Positions 1-13,239 of a stretch of 64,000 bases of DNA are shown here, piece by piece. The notes beneath the pieces were generated by a model, which saw nothing but the letters and a program-made list of their open reading frames with translations, was not told the origin of the DNA and did not search any database. Both the position numbers and the translations under genes were made by a program. Source of the stretch: Proales similis (Eukaryota > Rotifera > Eurotatoria > Ploima > Proalidae); the NCBI GenBank assembly GCA_019059635.1, contig JAGVRJ010000002.1, forward strand, positions 1,984,001 through 2,048,000. The letters are read 5' to 3'. How positions within the stretch are numbered: the first letter of the stretch is position 1; every line of letters starts with the position of its first letter.

Positions 1-3000
1 AATTGCTTCAGTGTGATCGCATAGAACTCGCGGCTGGCCGGAACGCTGTTGCTCATGTTCTTGGGCGACGCGTTCTCTCCAATCAGCACTGAGCCGAGCG
101 AGCTGGCCGGTATTTGACTCTGATAGTTGGAGAGGAGCAGATCGCTCGAGCAGTTGACACTGTACGGCGAGATTGAGTTGGAGGCGAGCAAGTCGTAAAA
201 TAGACGATTGTTGTTGCTGATCAAGTGCTGATTTTGCATGTGCACCAGCATTTCATCGTTGTTCTCGCGCAGCTCGCTGCTGCTCATTTGGTGGTTGAGC
301 ATGTGCGCTTTGAGCAGCTTGTTGGTCAGCACAGTGCTGCCGTAGTTGGCGTCGCCGTCTTCGTCGCGCAAGAATAAACTGCCGAACGAGCGGATGCACT
401 CTATTTCGTCCTTGAGATTGTTGCGACTCAGCCAGCACATTTCGCCGTTCAGACGAGCCGAATGATGGTCGAGTTGATCGCTCGCGTCGTCGTCGATCAG
501 CAATCCTTTCCACATTCTCCTGGTCGACTGCCACGTGCGGTCGACGTTTTGCTCGTCTGTGTCCTTGCTGTTGACAAGGATGGCGTAGCGATCGAATATG
601 TCCTTGAGCTCTTTTCTCATGTGAACATAGAACGAGGCAAAGAGGCGAACGAACTCGGCAAATTCCATGTGCGTGTCGAACAGCTTGCTGACAAGCATGC
701 TGCGCGGCGGCAGAGGATCAGGCGAGCTGCGTCTGTTGGCCAGACTGCTGCTTCGGTGGTTGTTGGCACCGCTGCCGTTGGCCGCGTTCGGCGAGCCAGT
801 GCCCGTGCAGACCGAGCTCTGCCGATTCAAAGTGATGCCCAGCGACGAAGTCGAGTTCTTGCTTCGGTTTATGTAGTTCCAGCCGCCTGTGCTGTAGCTC
901 ATGCGACTGCGCAGAGTCGATATTCCGGACGATGAGCAGATGCTTCCAGTCGTCGGTCCGTTTGAGTGACTGGTGCGCATCGGTATGAACGGAGTGATTA
1001 TGATGCTCGATTTAGTCAACGTGAACAGAATGGGCGGCTTGAACGCGCCAAGCATCGCCCTGTCGGTCTGATTGGCCAGAAATATGCAGCTGATGTTTAT
1101 TGAGCCGTTCGAGCTGTTGTTGCGCTTCTTCGAGTTCGGCTTCAGCTTGTTGCCCGCGGCGCTGGCGCTCGTCGGCTGAAATGAGGATATTGCGCTCGAG
1201 TCGAACGAGTGCAGTCTTTCCAATGACGAGTTGCCTGACGAGCTGATGGCGCCGATCTCCTGCGCCAGCGACTTTTGCTTGCTCAGTCTCGAGCGCTGTC
1301 TCACTTGTGACTTGATCGTTTTCGGAATTATTGAAATCAAGCCGCCGCGTGTCAGTTCGTCGTCGGGCACGGCCACTGACGACCGCTTTAGGTCTTTCTT
1401 GACCACGTTTCGCAGACGAAACGATGTGATCGACGTGCTCGACTTGCGCTTTTGATTGTTGGTCAAGTTGGCCGAGTTTATGCTTATTGTGCTGTTCTTG
1501 GGCTGAGCGTTGAGTTGAATTTGACTCTCGGAGGCAGCAGCGCCCGTCTCATGGGCGCTGCCCACTGCTGCTGTCGGATCGTGAGCTTTCGTCTCTCCTT
1601 TTGAGCTGCCCACAATCGAATTGCCGAGAATGGCGTTCACGCCCGTCACAAAATTGCTCTCCAATCGGCTGAGGTTGAAGTGGCGTCCGCCGAAGGCGAG
1701 CAGCGCTTGCATCGGCGACGGGCATTGAAAGTTCTTGTTAGCGTTGTCGTAGAACAAGTTCAAGTACAAATCTTTGAGCCATCGAACTCGTTGGTCGACG
1801 CACGCCTCGCGCTGTCTCCGCAAGTCGTTGATCAGAAACTCAATTGTCTGATAGAATATGTCAATGCTCTGCTTCATGCCGATCAAATAAAAGTTCCTTT
1901 GAGAGGCCAATGAGCTCAAATGTCAAATGGGTGAGAGAGGACTGTAAACGGTTCTTACCGGTTCTCGGCAAACGTGTTGCCGTAAACAATGCAGATCACG
2001 TTCGACTCGTTCAGATCGGCGATGGCGAATCGCGCAGCGACCTGTTGCAGAGTGCATTTGGTCTGCGGGTCGAGCCAGCCACGACGCAAATGCTTCACTT
2101 TGTTCAGGTCGAGAAATCCTTCGTTCGGATCATTTACACAAAAGCCCTCTCGATAGACGTAGTGACGCGTGATCGATCGCACACTGTAGACCATGTTCGG
2201 ATCGATTTGGTCAAATACAAGATCGCTAGTCTCGTCGAAGCTCGAGCCGCTGGACGCAGTGCCGCTCTTGGCTCTGAACTTGCTGTTCTCTTCGCCAAGC
2301 GAGTCGGACTGCTTGAAGACGCTGCGGGCAGCGACTCCTTGGCCGACCCGATACGTGTTGGACGATAAAGCCGGCAGGGTGAGCTTTCGTCTCAGCATTC
2401 CGGGACGGCTCTTGTTCGCATTGCTCATGAGCAGTTTCTTGCGCAGGCCGCCTTTGTTCGCTTTGGGCTGATAAGTGACAGCCGGGGCGTCTAGAGACAT
2501 CAGCAAAGGATTGGTAAGCACAGCTGCTCTAATAGGCTGAGACGGACGTCGTCCGTTCGAGTTGGCTGTAAGGCCTTTCAGTTTGTCTCGAACGAGCTTT
2601 CTGCCGCCTGTTCTTGCGTTCAGGGCGACTTCTTCTTCAATTATTTGGTGATTAAGGCTCGAGTTGGCGAATCCGCTGGCAGTGCCCGGCCCTCCCCAAG
2701 CGTTCGGTATGTCCCAGGCCGGACGAGACCAGATTAAAGTGGAATTGTTCGACTCGAGACGAATATTGAGCAGATAACTGGACTGCTGAAGGTCGGACTC
2801 GTTCAGGCAGCAGACGAACGTAAAGCCATTCTGTGTGGATTGGAGCCACTGGAGATTGAGCTTCGAATTGTCCTCGAGCTGTATGTGACTGATTTGATGT
2901 TTGAATCGCATATCGTCCACACTCGAACTGCTCGCTCTGACCGAGATCGGGAACTGCTCCTTGATGGGCTGATAGCTGACTGCCGGCTTGCGATGTGAGT

Positions 3001-6000
3001 AGAGCACAAACGAGGCCAAGTCGTTCAGGCTGGATTCTAGTTGACGTCGCTCGCAGCTGCTCGTCTCGCACTCCTCTTTCTGTGCGTCGTGTTCCGATTT
3101 TGACGCAATCAGCCGAAGTGAAGAGCTGGCGCGAGCGAGTGAGCTGCCACTGTTCGATGACGAATGATGCATGACGCTGAGAGGCAGCGACTCGCTCAGT
3201 CGACTCATGCGCCGCTCTTTCTCGCTCAGGTGCGAGATGGCCATTGTTCGCAAGCGGCTGCTCTCGCTCGCGTTCGAGTCGGGCATTTTTTTCGGGTGCA
3301 CGTGGAATATGTTTATGTCTTGGAGAATTATATGCGCCAGTTCGATCTTTCTTGTGTTCAGTAGGCCGCCAACACAGATGCGCGTGAAGTAGTTCTCTTG
3401 GCTGCTCTTCTCCGAGACAATCTACGCGCAGGTGAGAAGCAGAAATAAGAACGATTAGAACAGAGCTAATTTGAACCATTTGCAATCTCTGCCTGATAGA
3501 AGGAAATGAGCGAATCGAATTTCGCTAATCGGCTCTCACTGTGAGTGCGCGTCAGTGCTCGAATCGCATTTTCAGACAGGAACAGACGTCAAGTGAAACA
3601 AGTGGTATTCATTTAACAAAATTCTTGAGCGCTGCTTACCTCGATCGGCTTTTGAATGTCGCGATGGCAAACGACCTTGAGCGACGGAACGTTCTCAATT
3701 AGAAAGCGCAAGTCGTGAAGAAACGCGCCGAAGAAGGGCACAACTTGACAGTTGTTCATGTCAAGGGCACGACTCACAGCCTCGCAGTAGATTTGAGTCT
3801 TGGCCCGATAATTACGGCGGCTGGATGTTCGAAACGCGGCCAGATTGGCCATGTGCTGCAGCCATGCATTTTTCTCGTCGGTGTTTTTGGATGAAAGACT
3901 TCCGCCCGCACCTCCTCCATGATGATTGGTGCTAATAGACGAGTGTGCGGTGTTGACCAGATTGAACGAGCCAGACAATGCCACCGGTGTGCCTGGCGCT
4001 CCGGCCGTGTTCGGACTCGGCCGATTCATCGAGTTCTTGTGATTAGCCGGGCTCGGGGTGATTGTTATCGACGCGTTGGCGTTAGATACAGCGCTCGAAT
4101 GCATTTTGGCTCTAACGAACGTCGACGAGTCGAACGCGGTGTTGAGGAAGCTCATGCCTGGCAGATCCTCGTTCTGATTGACAAGAGCGGTCCTAAGAGA
4201 ACAATGCCGATTATTGACGAAGGAAGCCCAAGTCGAGCAAGCTTACTTTAAGCCGAGCCAGATTTCTCTTGACGAGTTAAAATTGCCCAGATTCCAGCAG
4301 GTAATTGCGCATCTAATCGCAGCCAAGGTGATGGCCAATCTCCTCTCAGGTGTTGGCTGCGCTTGAATGAGTTTCTTGATCCACGAGCTCACCTATTTTG
4401 ACGACGAGTGTGGCATTTTTTAAATTAATTTCAACAAATTAGCCAATGACGCAATTACGACAGAGAATGAATGAATTTCTATTTTCAGACACAAGAGTAT
4501 TAGCGGAGCCGAAGCCATTCGGGCTTTGATGCGGCGCCGCTTCTCGCTCTCTTGCCAGGCCTGCATACTCAGACGCCGGCTCAGGGAGGAGGGAAGTGGG
4601 GGGAGGGGGGGGCGAGGACAATTAATTGGGAAATTGAAGAGTAACCAACCTCTTTGTAGCGTATAATTAAATCCTGCACAGTTTTCCTCTCGCTGGAATT
4701 GGCGTCAGACGATGTGCCCGGACGGTTGGGCGTTGACTTGATGTTCATGTCCAAAGTGGCATGGCGGAGGTATTCAATGGGCGCCACTTGCCTGAACAGC
4801 TCGTACTCGACTTGGGTAAGCCGCATGGCGACCTCTTCGGGAAACCAGAGAAGAATAAGCTGCAGCTCTTGAAATTCGGCTTCGTACTTATAGCTGAGTG
4901 CGTGTCGATTTCCACCACGCATGTTCAGACCGTTCGGATTGAATATGGACGAGAGCGGCGCAGTGGTCTTGAGCGCTCGGCTGTCACAGCCCAACAGGCT
5001 GAACGAGTTGTTGAGTCCGCTCGGAATTAGATCGCTCGTGGCCTCATGCTCGGCAATTATCATCGAATGGTTCCGATTGAGCAGTATAGACACCGACGGA
5101 GAAGTGTCCTGCGCACGAGCTCTTTCCGAGCGCGAGTTTTGCGAATTGTTCGAAACGGCCGACCGCTTGTCGTATGCCCTGCCCGATGACTGTGTGTTCT
5201 GTCGCTTTTTCGAGTTCAGCACACTGGTCACGCTTGGCTGATTGTTGCGCTGGTAGTGCGGATTGCAGGTGCTGTTTCGATTGTAGTTGTAGTCGGGCGA
5301 GAAGAGCTTGTAGCGGTTGTGAAAGTGCTCTGAGATGGTCAGATCGAGCATGAGCGGATTGGAGTCGATTCCGATGTCGAGCGACTGGTCCAATAGGATG
5401 CAGGTGATTGATTTCAACGAGTGAAAGTCGTCTATTTGCATGTACCATTTACAGTCGGAGAACTCGATCACAAACAACTTGTTCAGATCGATGGCCCGAG
5501 AGCCGAGACAAGCAAAGTAGGCAAAGAGGCCGTGGCCGTTTTGACTAAAGTTGGGCATTGAAGGCCCACTGCTCATCGAGGCCTTGTTCAGCGACGAGTT
5601 ATTCAACCAGAACGCCGGCGTCAGATTGTAATAGCCGTCGCCAGAGAACCAGCTCCTCAGTGCGCTCATCGGCTGCTGTCTCACAAGCGATTTGGTTTTG
5701 AAATCGATCAGCGAGATTTTCTCCGGCTTTATGGCCAGCAGGCGTTTGACCTTTTTGAACTGGGTGCGACCGGACGAGAGCTGCTCGGCGACAATCTCCT
5801 TCACTGTGAACAATATGCAGCCGAAGCAGTTCAAAGAGCGGCATTTTCGAACGTAAAACTCTTTCAGCTTGAGCTCGTCGACGAGGTAGGCCTCTTTGAT
5901 GAATTTGTCTCTTTCCATTTTGATCAAACGAAGCATGTCTCGCGAGCCTTGGTAGGACGGAGCGACCAGCTGCTTCAGAGTCAATATTTCTGATATGCTT

Positions 6001-9000
6001 CGGCCGTTGACGCAGCCGCACGACGAAATGAAAAAGTAGAGCGACTCACATGGTCCGCTCGTCACAAGGGGCAGGCGTTCGCTGTTCATCTCGGTGCCCG
6101 CAGTCTCCGTGTAGAATGAAAACAGGTTCGGAGTGGACGAGCCCTCTCGGCTGTTGGTTTTTTTCTCATTTTCAACGCGCAAAGTCGCCGAGTGGGCCTC
6201 CTGGTTGGAGTTGGTGCTCTTGTCAGAGGTCGCTTCATGAGAAATGTCCGATGTGAGCTCGTTCTCACTGCCGCACTGCTTTATCTCATATTTGCTGGGA
6301 AGCTCCATTCCTGAGTGAGACACCGTCTGGTAGATGCTCATCTCTTCTTGCTTCGTTTTGTTGAACGCCAGCTCGTAGATTCGCAGCTGCACTGCGGCCA
6401 ACATCGCCGACTCATCTTTGGTACAAGGCAGCTTTCCGTTCACAATCAGAGCTTGCAGCTGATCAAGCCAGACAGAACAAGGTCAAACGGATCGTAAATT
6501 AAGAAGAAAAAAAAAAGAAGCTCAAACTTACAAACTGGTATTGATTTATAATGTCTTCACTGTTCACAACTTCGACGTCCTCTTGCTTATTGGCGCCAGT
6601 GTCCTAAAGGAATGAGCGCTTAAGCAAAACGTTTGAGAGCAGAATTCAACTGAAACTTGAGGTTACCTCCAGCTCAAGCGCTTGCTTGAGTTTGGCAGTC
6701 CAAGGCTTGAATGACGATTTCAAAACGTCGAGCTGATTGAAAAAGTATTTGAGCTCCTCGAGCACTCGCGAGTCATGAAAGTCACTGGGCGAGTTTTTAA
6801 TCCAAGTCGAAATGAGTCGAAGCACTTCGGAGCCAGGTTTAGCTGCTTGCTTCAACTTGGCGTTCGCATCATTCACTGTGAGCTCGTTTCCAGTTTTTTT
6901 ACTCAAGTTGCCCTCTCTGCTCCACGAGTTAGAACGCACCTCACGAGGCGAGCTCGCGTTCGAAGCTGTGCTCTCGCTCTCCACCGTAATTTTGACTTGT
7001 GCCGAATTTTCCGTCGACGCGGTGCCCGCTGCCTGAGGGCTCTCCGAACGAATGCCGGCCAGTTTTTGGTGAAACTTTTCGCGCTGGCTCTGATTTAGAA
7101 GAAGAGCGGCGCTTATGTTGGCCGCCACCATGGCTACAACGCCCAGCGAGTGGACGTTCTTCTCGCTTTTCAAATCACTGTTCAACGACTGAGCGGATGG
7201 ACTGTGAACGTCCGGACTTGGCAGAAGGCCAGCTGAGAAGCCCGAGTTGCTCGAGTGGCTCGATCTGAATGAGCCGCCGAAGCGATTGTTTGTAATTGTG
7301 AGTAGATTGCCGTGGCTCTTGGCCGCGTCTGGCTGATGCGCATTACCGTTGTCACGACTGCCGAACGGCAGCTTCAGCGACTTGAGCAGCGACGGCGAAT
7401 TGGAGCGTACTCGCCGACTCCTGCTCGACTCGTTCGGACTGACAGCCTCTTCTTGTCCTGTCGAGGACGAGGAGGTGATTTTTATTTTTATCGAATTTCC
7501 AATCGGACTCTTGGAGGATCGATCGCCGAACGAGTCGCGTAGGCTCCGCTCTTTGAAAGAGCGGTGGTGTCTGTCTCGATTCCAAATGTTGAGCTGATCG
7601 CCCAGCTGAGTGAACAGATTTGTGGTCGATCGCGACTTGGACTGGCTGCCGTTTGAATCGGAGCCGACTCGGAAGAAGTTGTCGATGCTCTTTTTAATTT
7701 TCTTGCTGCTTCGCTTAATGCTCCAGCGCGATTTGTGCTCGTTTGTGACTACTTGAGTGCTCTGCGCCAGATTGTAATGGCTGCTGAGTAGGTGCTCGCC
7801 TGTGGCGTCGTCCATCGGAATATAATGGTCGTTGAGACATGACAAGGACAGAGACGCTCTCTTGACTATCAGCCGTCTCAAATCTGACTTGAGCGAGTTC
7901 AGCCTGTTCGGTATGCTGTTGTGAGATCTTCGTCTCATTCGCCTCAATGGACTGATCTGGTCCACGTCTGAACTGTCGACGCCGCTTCTCGAGCGTGTAC
8001 GAGAGCGAACGTCCGAAAAGTTGGAGAAATTGAAGCTGACCGGAGTGAGACTTGAGCTGCGCTGTTTCTCTTTGCAGTCGGAGCTGGCCACTGTCAGCAA
8101 GGTCGAATGCGATGTTGGCAAGAAGCTGCTCGTTTTGGGCACGAGTAAACTGCCCGATTCGACGGCCTTGTCAGCGGCATTTGTGTTTATCGAGTAGTTG
8201 GACGCCGCCTGCTTCACAATGCTCAAGTTGGATATGGCGTTCGGCAACAGGCTGGTCGCTGCGTTCTCGTCCGATATTGTGAAAGTGGGCAAATTGATCA
8301 GGCGCCGTTCCATTTCTTTCATTTCAAAATCGTCCGTGCCAGTGTCCGAGTCGACTCTTTTTCGGCCCGTTTGCTCGCCTGGCTGGCTGCTCTGCATTTC
8401 GATTATGTCATTGGCAGGTCCGATTGAGCTGAAGCTGTTGTTGTACGTCTTGGCGATTGCACTCAAGCGATCGATTTCTCTGTGCTCAGATGGCTCGACC
8501 GCGCTGTACTTGCGCACTTTTTGACTTTCGTTCACTTTGAGCATTCGGGTGTTGCTTGCCGAGTTCATTCGCTTCAAGAATCGATTGCGAATGTCTTTGA
8601 GTATGGCGCCTTTGGAGTTGGGATCCCAGATGGCCGACGGCGACTTGTGCGATCGTTCGTCTCGATCAATGTGGCCCACCGATCGTGAGCTGCGTCTGGT
8701 TTGAGCATTTAAATTTGAAACTTGACTCGCCTTTCGATTTCTGGTGGCGTTTTTAAGCGCCAGCATGCGCTGATTGCTTCCAGCAATCGACGACTTGCGC
8801 AGCGCATTCTCGGTCGACTTGGCCGACGACGCGAGCGCGAACGATCGAGCCTTGATGTTGTCGTTCGTTTCGTTCAGGCCTGTGTTGGCCACTGAGTCCT
8901 TGCGACTTGTCGAGCCCAGACAAAGCGAGTGAGAGACGTTCGATCGCTGATTTGATTTTTTGAGTAGCGGCGCAAACAGCCGATGCTCGAGCAGGCGGAT

Positions 9001-12000
9001 GATGATCAGCGGATGAACAACCGTCGTCAAGTACGACATGTTGTACATCAGGTTATCATTCTTGCCCGTGAAGTTGAACTGCAGCTTTCCCAGGCTATCG
9101 CTCTTTATCTCGTTCAATATGTCGTCCAAGAGACGCTCGATGCTTATGGCAGTTGTGTTCAGCCGCCACATGCTCATCACTGTTTGCTCGCCGATTGCCA
9201 TATGATGAATGAAATTGTTGTCGAATGACTGCGGCCGCTCGCTGCTCACTGCCTCCGCTTGAACATCTTAAGTTGCGATTTTCAACAACAGTTCAATCTA
9301 ATTGGCGATGTTATAAATGTACTCACCGAGCATGTTGAATAAATTGACTTTGTTGCCGACCTTGACAAAATGGCCCAGATAGACCAGCACTCGAGTGGCC
9401 AGGTGCTTGACGTAGCGCGCGTACTTGGTCGTCTGGTTTGTGTAAAATAGCTCGTCGCCGGGTAGAATAAGACACATTATAGTGTCGGGTAGATCGTACT
9501 TGAGCAGAATACTGTGGTACTCTGGCTTAAGAGCCAGTATGCCCAGAGCCTGCAGTGTCAAGCAGAGCAAATGCTTCGAGTGAAATGGCGTCGATGAGCG
9601 TTGGACAAACAAGTCAAACTGGCGCTCAGCTACTTACCGGGTCGTTGTTCGGGTAGAGAAGGTCGACAACCATGCGAAAGTTGGCCTCCTGATTCTCGCT
9701 CATGAGACGCTGCTGAAAGCTGGGATCGTTGCAGAGGATGGCAAATAGACGCGTGCCCAGTATGGCCGTGCAGTGATCGGGACAGTTTATGGTACGAGCC
9801 GATGGCATGCATTTCACTTTCTTTATGTGAGTGCCCGACACGTCTTCGTTTTTGAACTTCTCTAATCTCTCTTTGATAATGCAAAGTAAGAAGTAAGGGT
9901 CGAGACATTCGGCCAGCGTCTCGAACGGCTGGTTTTCCCAGATATTCTGCTCGGAGCCGGTCGCCGCCTTTTTCTCAGCTTTGGCTCGGCAAGAATTGTC
10001 TGAAACGGGGTGCTTTGAACAGGACGCCGCCTCAGACTGTGACTGAGTCGACTCGATGCCACTTTCGCGATCATTGTCTGCGTCGCTGCTGAAATCGAAC
10101 GAAGGCTGAGAGCGCCTGTCGTCCTGCTCGATTGATGATGAAGCAACTGGGAGCACTGTCTGAGTGCCGACTAAAACAGATGTGGTGTAGTCACATTTAT
10201 CACTTTCCTCTTCACTTATGTCGTTTTCTCTCGACTCCAAAAGTGAATGTGTTTTGAGTAGATTTGCTCGTTTACCGGCTTTGCTTCCTTTCACGGGCTT
10301 TTTGCATTTCAAGCATTCGACATGCGACTTGCGCTCGTCGTCTGCTTCTGAATCGCTCAAGAATGCTGGCGGAGCGGCAAGGGAGATTTTGCGCAGGAAC
10401 CCACTCAACCTGGTGGTTATGTTGCGAAAACCTGTCGAGTTAGAATTCGCTCGAGTGAGAAGAGGTCTCTGCGCAGCTGCTGCCGTCGACACACTGCTTT
10501 CCTCAGCGCCCGACTTGTCGGCCGCTTCGTCAGACTCGGACTTGTGCGACGGCGTCAAAGGTCGAATGCAGGCGCAGTATTTACCGCCGCCGACTGATTT
10601 GACTTTCTCATTCGATTCGGGCGCTGATTTAATTTCGTTGGCGGCGGCGTCTTCTTTGTCCAAATTGCGCAGCTCGACCGTCTGATTGGCTGCTGGCTCG
10701 GTTTGTTTCTTGATGGCCGCCTGACGTTTACTCGGATCGATGTAGCAAGAGTCGTAATGACCCTGATACATGAGCCCGTGGAACACGTAGATGTCAAATA
10801 TGCGATTGATTGTGCTCAAGGCGATGTACTGAATGGACGCCGACTGGCTTTTGAGCAACATTTCGAGCGCGATCTGCACTAGCTTGCGCGCATGCAGTTG
10901 AAACTTTTTCTTTTTTACGTCACTCATTTGGGAATGATAGTCGGCGTTGGGATCGAGTAGATTAGATCTGGGCAGAGAAGAGGCAGCCGATCGCCGCGGC
11001 TTGTCCAGGTCGCTGGCACACGTCTTTGTTTTAAAATTAGTCAAGAGATTGAAGATTAAAAAAAAAAGGAAATCAGATTCAAGACTGGCACCAGAATTTC
11101 GCCACATACCTCCGGAATGGACTTTGGCAAATTTTTTTTCTTAAAACGGCCAACTCTGATCGGCCGGCCACTCTGTCGTTTCACTTTGAGCATTTCTAGA
11201 TTGCAACGATACTCATAATACAGACGACAGACTTGGAATGCACAAGCAAAAATGTGTGGGCTTGAAATGAGCCGAGGCAAGAGCCGTTCAGTAGGCATCC
11301 TTTTCTTCTGATCGACAGCATTCACACACACACACACGCGCATCGAAGGAATGATTTATTAGATCGCACTTTGATTAGCCTTAAAATCCTCTTATCTCTA
11401 CAATGCGTGCTACGTGCTAATTCTTTCTCAATACTTTTTCGGGCCGGTCGTTCTCAGGCAACTAGCTTTGTTGAGAACAGAAGAAGTAAAAGTCAACCTA
11501 GCTGAAAGACGGATGCAGCGAATAAATCAGAAAATGGAAACAAAGAAAATAAATGCAAATCGAGAGAGAGAGAGTCGATTGAGTTCAAGTAGAATTGAGA
11601 CTGAATTCGATTAGAAATTACGCAATTTGTGACGGATTAAAGAGTGAGCGAGCGAGAGAGAGACTTGAAATATTGGCAAACTGTAACATTTGTGTTTTGT
11701 GCTCAATCATCTTCAAAGCTTTTCAAATGAACCCCTCCCACCTATTTTCTTAATGCCTCATTTTTCTCTCCTTCTCTCTCTCTTTCTCTATTTCTTCTTT
11801 CCCTTTCATTTGATTCTTGGGCTTTTTTTTTTGGCGCGCTCGGTTACCAAAATAACTATCATTAAGCAGATAATGATGGAATCGATGTAATAATCTCTAT
11901 TTAATTGCTTCTCATCTGATTGTAAGTAATCATTATTGAACTAATCGAATCACGTTTTTTTTTTATTCTAATATCCTTAAAGCAGTTGCTTGCGTTCAGC

Positions 12001-13239
12001 CTTGCACGCTTTCATGCCATAAGAGCCACATCAGAGCTGCTCATTTCATTTCTGCCGATCTAAATCAGCTCTCTATCACTCTCTCTCTCTCTCTTTTCTA
12101 ATATTTATTGTATTGTATACTATATTCTACCGTTTCTGTCTATTGCTTTTGTTGCAATTTTCTTTTATCCTCTCTATCTTTCTTCTTCTTCTCGCCGTAA
12201 ACTTCACGCGGCTGGATTCGAAGATCAAGTTAAATAAAAATGCTCGCTTTAATTTACATGCAGCTTGTTTACTCAATTCATCTTTGATTTAAGCTCATTT
12301 TTTTTGGGGCTTTTCCATTTACTGTAGCAACTCTGGTTCTGAGCTCCATTTCGGTTAATATCCGCTGTTGCCAATCCATTAAAAAATAAGACTCGTTCAA
12401 ACCGCGCACACACACACACACACACACGCACAAACACCTCCAAACGGGTAGAGGATTAAACGAAGGGCGTAATAGGCAACACGCTTGGTTTGGCTCATAT
12501 CGCCTAGTTCTGGCTCAATTGCACTGTGTGAGCTCACCCGGGGAGAGGCTGAGAATTCATGGGCCAGCAGAGCAAACGGGCGAAAGGGAATGTGAAAAAC
12601 CGGCAACTTACTTTTATGAGAGCACCAAGTAGCTCTTCGAGTTTCTTGATCAGTTGATGCTCGGCCAAATGCTGACTCACAAAAGAGCCGATGGTTTTGT
12701 GTTTGCCTGCTTCGCTCGCGTGTGCGCTTAGCACTGGCACAGGACTCGAATGGGCCTGAATGCTCAATAGGGAAGTTGGTATCGACGCGGCCATTAGGCC
12801 CGTGGTTGTAAGTCCCGTCTTGAGCATGTTGCTCTGGCTCGCATCCTCAATTGATTCTTAATAGAATGCACGAATTTCAAGTCAGATGATGACTGTGGGC
12901 GCGAAATTTATTATCCATTTATCGCTAACTGACCTGATTCTTTTGGCACATTGAGCGATTGCTGATGATATTGCTGCTGCGAGGTTGGTGGCGGTTGTTG
13001 TTGCTGCTGCTGTTGTGAGTGCGATTGATTGTGTAGATGTTGCTGCTGCTGCTGTTGTTGAAGACTCTGAAGATCCTTCACGTAGTCCAGCTGATGTTGA
13101 GCGTGAAAATGCGCTATTGAGTCGAGCAGCTCTTTCAGATGTGCCTCCAACATGTCCATAATGGGCGAGGCGAGCTCAATGTTCCAGCTGAAGCGTTCTA
13201 ACTGGCCAAATATTGTTTTGAATATGGCCTCATTGCTTT
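1..13239 (-). CDS. Giant armadillo-like / FERM / RasGEF protein (3' end outside window, 5' end unresolved)
   Basis: Exons in coding order: 13239-12934, 12856-12612, 11307-11110, 11023-9638, 9549-9327, 9266-6667, 6603-6532, 6458-4650, 4392-4247, 4192-3640, 3421-1959, 1914-1; all phases agree and about 3,600 codons are open. The first exons carry a glutamine-rich tract and helical, armadillo-like sequence (10.9-9.3 kb). The exon at 9266-6667 is a long Ser/Arg-rich linker. The exons at 6603-4650 show a FERM-type module (GKLPCT.DES near 6440, and an F3-like part ending around 5350). RasGEF sequence follows: an LTQVEYELFRQVAP motif near 4800, an SSWIKKLI helix and NLGNFN at 4392-4247, and a VVPFFGAFLHDLRFL motif near 3710. 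A RasGEF catalyses GDP release from Ras/Rap-type GTPases; FERM modules bind membranes or receptor tails. The C-terminal part (3421-1) is unrecognised. Domain calls are from motifs; the family name is unknown to me. Confidence 0.72.
11308..12611 (-). other. Long intron of the RasGEF gene (about 1.3 kb)
   Basis: The flanking exons (12856-12612 and 11307-11110) are in phase 0 and join in frame, which defines this interval as an intron. It is about twenty times longer than the typical intron here. It contains pyrimidine-rich and poly-T stretches, GA runs near 11570 and 11650, and a (CA)n run near 12410. I see no coding sequence in it. Confidence 0.65.
12406..12428. repeat. (CA)n microsatellite
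   Basis: A run of about eleven CA dinucleotides inside the long intron of the RasGEF gene. Confidence 0.9.
12960..13070 (-). repeat. CAG/CAA-rich polyglutamine tract inside an exon
   Basis: The exon 13239-12934 encodes two runs of seven glutamines separated by a His/Asn/Ser-rich spacer, followed by further Gln-Pro sequence. The codons are mixed CAA and CAG, so it is a protein low-complexity segment and not a pure triplet microsatellite. Confidence 0.8.

Noticed and set aside
6775-9228. Numerous open frames antisense to the Ser-rich RasGEF linker
   Set aside because: They are shadows of a long Ser/Arg-rich coding exon (TCG and CGA codons leave the opposite strand open).
9619-9637. A 19-nt intron (GTAAGT...GCCAG) in the RasGEF gene
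   Set aside because: It keeps frame, but 19 nt is below the spliceosomal minimum in animals. The acceptor at 9550 gives an 88-nt intron in the same phase, matching the other introns of this locus. The in-between sequence does look coding, so RNA evidence is needed.
11308-11343. ATG within the CA/GT run upstream of the exon at 11307
   Set aside because: It lies in the intron next to the acceptor GATCAG; the upstream exon at 12612 joins in frame, so this is not a translation start.
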